From positions 11,374,307 to 11,438,306 of the forward strand of contig NC_026661.2 in the NCBI RefSeq assembly GCF_000004075.3: a stretch of 64,000 nt of DNA, read 5' to 3'. Positions 62,201-64,000 of the stretch are shown here, one piece after another; the first letter of the stretch is position 1; every line of letters begins with the position of its first letter. A model generated the notes under the pieces. That model was given only the letters and a program-made list of their open reading frames with translations. It searched no databases and had not been told where the DNA came from. This DNA comes from Cucumis sativus. Lineage: Eukaryota; Streptophyta; Magnoliopsida; Cucurbitales; Cucurbitaceae. A program made the translations under genes and the position numbers.

Positions 62201-64000
62201 CACAGTTCCGGAATCAATAAGCCAGGAAAGCAGAGTCCTTTTACCAGTATATGGAACATATCCATCATTCTCTGAATCTAATCCCCTACTAGATCCACGA
62301 ACCAACAATCCAAGCTTTCTACCTTTTCTTCCATGTAAAACACGTGAATTGGATCCAGAAGAAGATTTCACAATGGCATCACGCGAATACTTACTAGAAG
62401 TTTGACCTTTGGAGTTGACACTGGGTAACCCATTATCGTTCAATTTATTTTTTAAAGATTTTCCACCCTGCTTTATGAAAGAGCTTAACTTTTCTTCGTT
62501 GCTGTCACTGTCCATGCTGTCCATGTCATTTTTTGTACCAGCAGATCTTAGTGCACTTGCATCTTTAGCATTTTCACTGTCACTATCATCTCTCCGCTTA
62601 TTTTTCCATTCTTTCTCAATTTTCTTTCTAGTTTTCCTGGTTAATTGACTAAGAATATCATCTGATATTGGTGTAAATGAACCATCAGCAATAGGTTTAG
62701 CTTCTGCTCCTTCGTTCAATTGCTTTTGAAGGGCATCATAAGCTTTAATAATTGACCAATAAGCTGTTCCAGTGGGATTAACATAGACAGCATCTAAATA
62801 ATCTCTATTTCTTCTAGGTCTGTAATCGATTTTCCAGCCAGCACCAAGGAGCATTCCCCTAATCCTTTCACGTAGCTTTTGTTTCTCTGTTCCACTGCCT
62901 CGTTTTACTTTTCCTTCCTTTGCTGTACTTGGGGGAGTATCTTCACATGGAACTTTTTCAACTTCACAAGCTGCCTTCTTGGTAGATTTCTGAGCTTCAA
63001 CAACCTTTTTTCTCGCCTTCAATGACACACTGCCATCACCTGAATCCCAACTGCTACCTTTTACATTTTTTGTTGATGCCGAAGTTTGAAAATCTGTATG
63101 GTCTTTCTCTGGCTTAGAAAAGAGATCCTGTTTCACATTGGGCTTAGTTTCTGGGTGAAGTGAAGGAGAAACTAACACTTTCCTTTTCAGGGTATCTTCA
63201 GTCCTTAGACCCTTTCTACTTTCTTCTAATTTGCGATGCTCATAAATATCGGAAGCTCCACTCACATTTTTCTTCTTATTCACCATGACCTTCAAAACTC
63301 CATTTTTCCCCTGAACCCTGATTGCTTCATCGGAATGACCCCTAAACTTATCTCTCAACAAAGGTGTTGGGAGGTGAGGTCCATCATCATCTGAGTCGTA
63401 AGTAATCTTTCTTGAAGGTCTGTCCCGATCAAAGCTATTGGTTTGTTCAGCATACAAATTCTTCCTCTTGTCCACCAAACCATGCCTGCTAGAAGTGGTT
63501 CCAAATTCCCTCTCGATGCCACTTTGAGGCAATTTCATGGCACCAACAAACCGTCTTTCTCCACTGTCATTAAAATGCTTCATCCGCCTAGCATCACCAT
63601 CAATTTCATCGTACTCATCGAACTCAAAGACATCTAAGGTGTCCATATTTCTTCGTAAACCATCAAGATCCATCCTGTTGATTAAACCATCATCATTCCG
63701 CTTAACATACTGCAACCTATCCTTCTTTCTAATACTTCCACTCCCGTCCAAAACATCCTTCCCAAAAGAATTCAAACCATTGCAAACCCGAATGGTTTCA
63801 GGACCAACCCGTCTACGATTAGGCAACAATACCTCATCGCTGGACCCAGAATCACTCAAGACCAACCTAGGTCTCTTCTTCTCCTTCTTTGCATTAAGCA
63901 AGCGTGAGGCCGAAGAACCAGCACCTCCTAATCCATCCTCTTTTTTTCTAACAATTAAGCAACCAGACGAGTTCCTAGTCTTCACCAAAACCCCCGACGA
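56241..64000 (-). CDS. PHD-finger/GNAT chromatin protein, IDM1-like (5' end cut)
   Basis: Eight - strand exons seen: 61826->64000, 60812-60944, 60638-60723, 59594-59832, 59155-59241, 57604-57703, 57263-57476, 56241-57175; at least 1322 residues. The frame is open to the window edge with no ATG, so the start lies beyond 64,000. Order: a basic/acidic linker; [20 protein letters not shown]...[12 protein letters not shown] (MBD-like, near 62.8 kb); a TDBD domain ([27 protein letters not shown]); a PHD finger ([21 protein letters not shown] continuing as [13 protein letters not shown]); a second Cys-rich segment (CILCEKKFHESC); and a GNAT fold with the acetyl-CoA loop [11 protein letters not shown]1/ROS4 acetylates histone H3 and promotes active DNA demethylation; paralogues such as At4g14920 and At1g05380 are less studied. 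The last exon is a long Ser/Glu-rich tail with a tandem repeat. Confidence 0.9.
56654..56760 (-). repeat. 51-bp in-frame tandem duplication in the PHD/GNAT tail
   Basis: Two adjacent 51-base copies beginning catgagagttgg at 56654 and 56705 code for the 17-residue unit [14 protein letters not shown](I/F)CS twice. The copies differ by one or two bases, so the duplication is recent and keeps the frame. Confidence 0.9.
58398..58603. mobile_element. MITE-like foldback element in PHD/GNAT intron
   Basis: The left end tttgagagcaattttcaaat and the right end (read inversely) tttggtagttattttgaaat match through ...gttaaaatcac...tcat. Similar sequence (agtgattttaaaatggttaaaatcac) is a widespread plant foldback repeat. 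206 bases, no coding capacity, inside the 1.45-kb intron 57704-59154. No target duplication was recognised. Confidence 0.6.
61464..61493. repeat. GA/GT microsatellite in PHD/GNAT intron 1
   Basis: gagtgagagagagggagtgtgtgtgtg within the intron 60945-61825. Compound dinucleotide tract. Confidence 0.7.
61599..61703 (-). mobile_element. tRNA-derived SINE-like insertion with 20-bp target duplication
   Basis: A 105-bp block in the first intron of the PHD/GNAT gene is flanked by a perfect 20-base direct repeat (cataaactgtgatcaataaa at 61579-61598 and 61704-61723). On the - strand it holds an A-box-like tagctcaattag and, about 35 bases on, a B-box-like ggttcgattct, the internal RNA polymerase III promoter of tRNA-derived SINEs. 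Both ends carry an aattgagc-type word, and 61681-61699 is itself a near-perfect palindrome. There is no poly(A) tail. Confidence 0.7.

Noticed and set aside
61814-63988. Start of the PHD/GNAT protein placed at 63988
   Set aside because: The codon there is TTG, not ATG, and the frame stays open to the window edge, so the true start is outside.

Overview
This 64 kb window is nuclear DNA from a flowering plant, a eudicot. It is AT-rich, its genes have GT-AG introns, many genes encode plastid-targeted or plant-specific proteins, and the intergenic space is full of decayed Ty1/copia, CACTA, LINE, SINE and MITE sequence. Several repeats (the 'gatagac' foldback near the left end, the copia family, the LINE) look like those I know from Cucurbitaceae, so Cucumis or a close relative is my best guess. 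That is inference, not proof. No bacterial-type operon, CRISPR array or viral genome is present.

Layout. 1-8.2 kb: AT-rich sequence holding a degenerate Ty1/copia element (about 1781-6876, + strand), split by a 946-bp CACTA-like element. 8.2-19.1 kb: four small + strand genes: an HSP20-like protein, a glyoxalase/VOC protein, a seed-maturation LEA protein (SMP) and an OVATE-family repressor. 22.9-40.8 kb: two - strand genes, a FRIGIDA-like protein and an XS-domain/zinc-finger protein. The first intron of the latter (5.8 kb) hosts a broken LINE. 40.8-46.4 kb: a ribosomal protein L7a pseudogene fragment that still keeps its intron position, and a second internally deleted copia relic. 46.5-50.9 kb: PSB27-H2 (+) converging on imidazoleglycerol-phosphate dehydratase (-). 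51-56 kb: repeat-rich, no gene seen. 56.2-64 kb: a large PHD-finger/GNAT chromatin protein of IDM1 type (-), its 5' end cut by the window edge; its introns carry a MITE and a tRNA-derived SINE-like insertion with a perfect 20-bp target duplication.

The genes do not form one pathway. What links them is ancestry: from memory, the gene order HSP20-like / SMP / OFP / FRL4 / XS / IGPD / PHD-GNAT matches two duplicated Arabidopsis blocks (around At3g22425-At3g22530 and At4g14830-At4g14920), and PSB27-H2 next to a PHD-GNAT gene matches At1g05385-At1g05380. The window therefore looks like a conserved ancestral block from which Arabidopsis copies have lost different members.

I found no clearly novel multi-gene system. 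The most interesting items are the nested CACTA element with repeated foldback subterminal motifs, the SINE-like insertion, the zinc finger split by a LINE-bearing intron, the in-frame 51-bp coding duplication in the PHD-GNAT gene and the conserved block. Exon boundaries were read by eye from GT-AG sites, reading frame and family knowledge; transcripts would be needed to confirm them.
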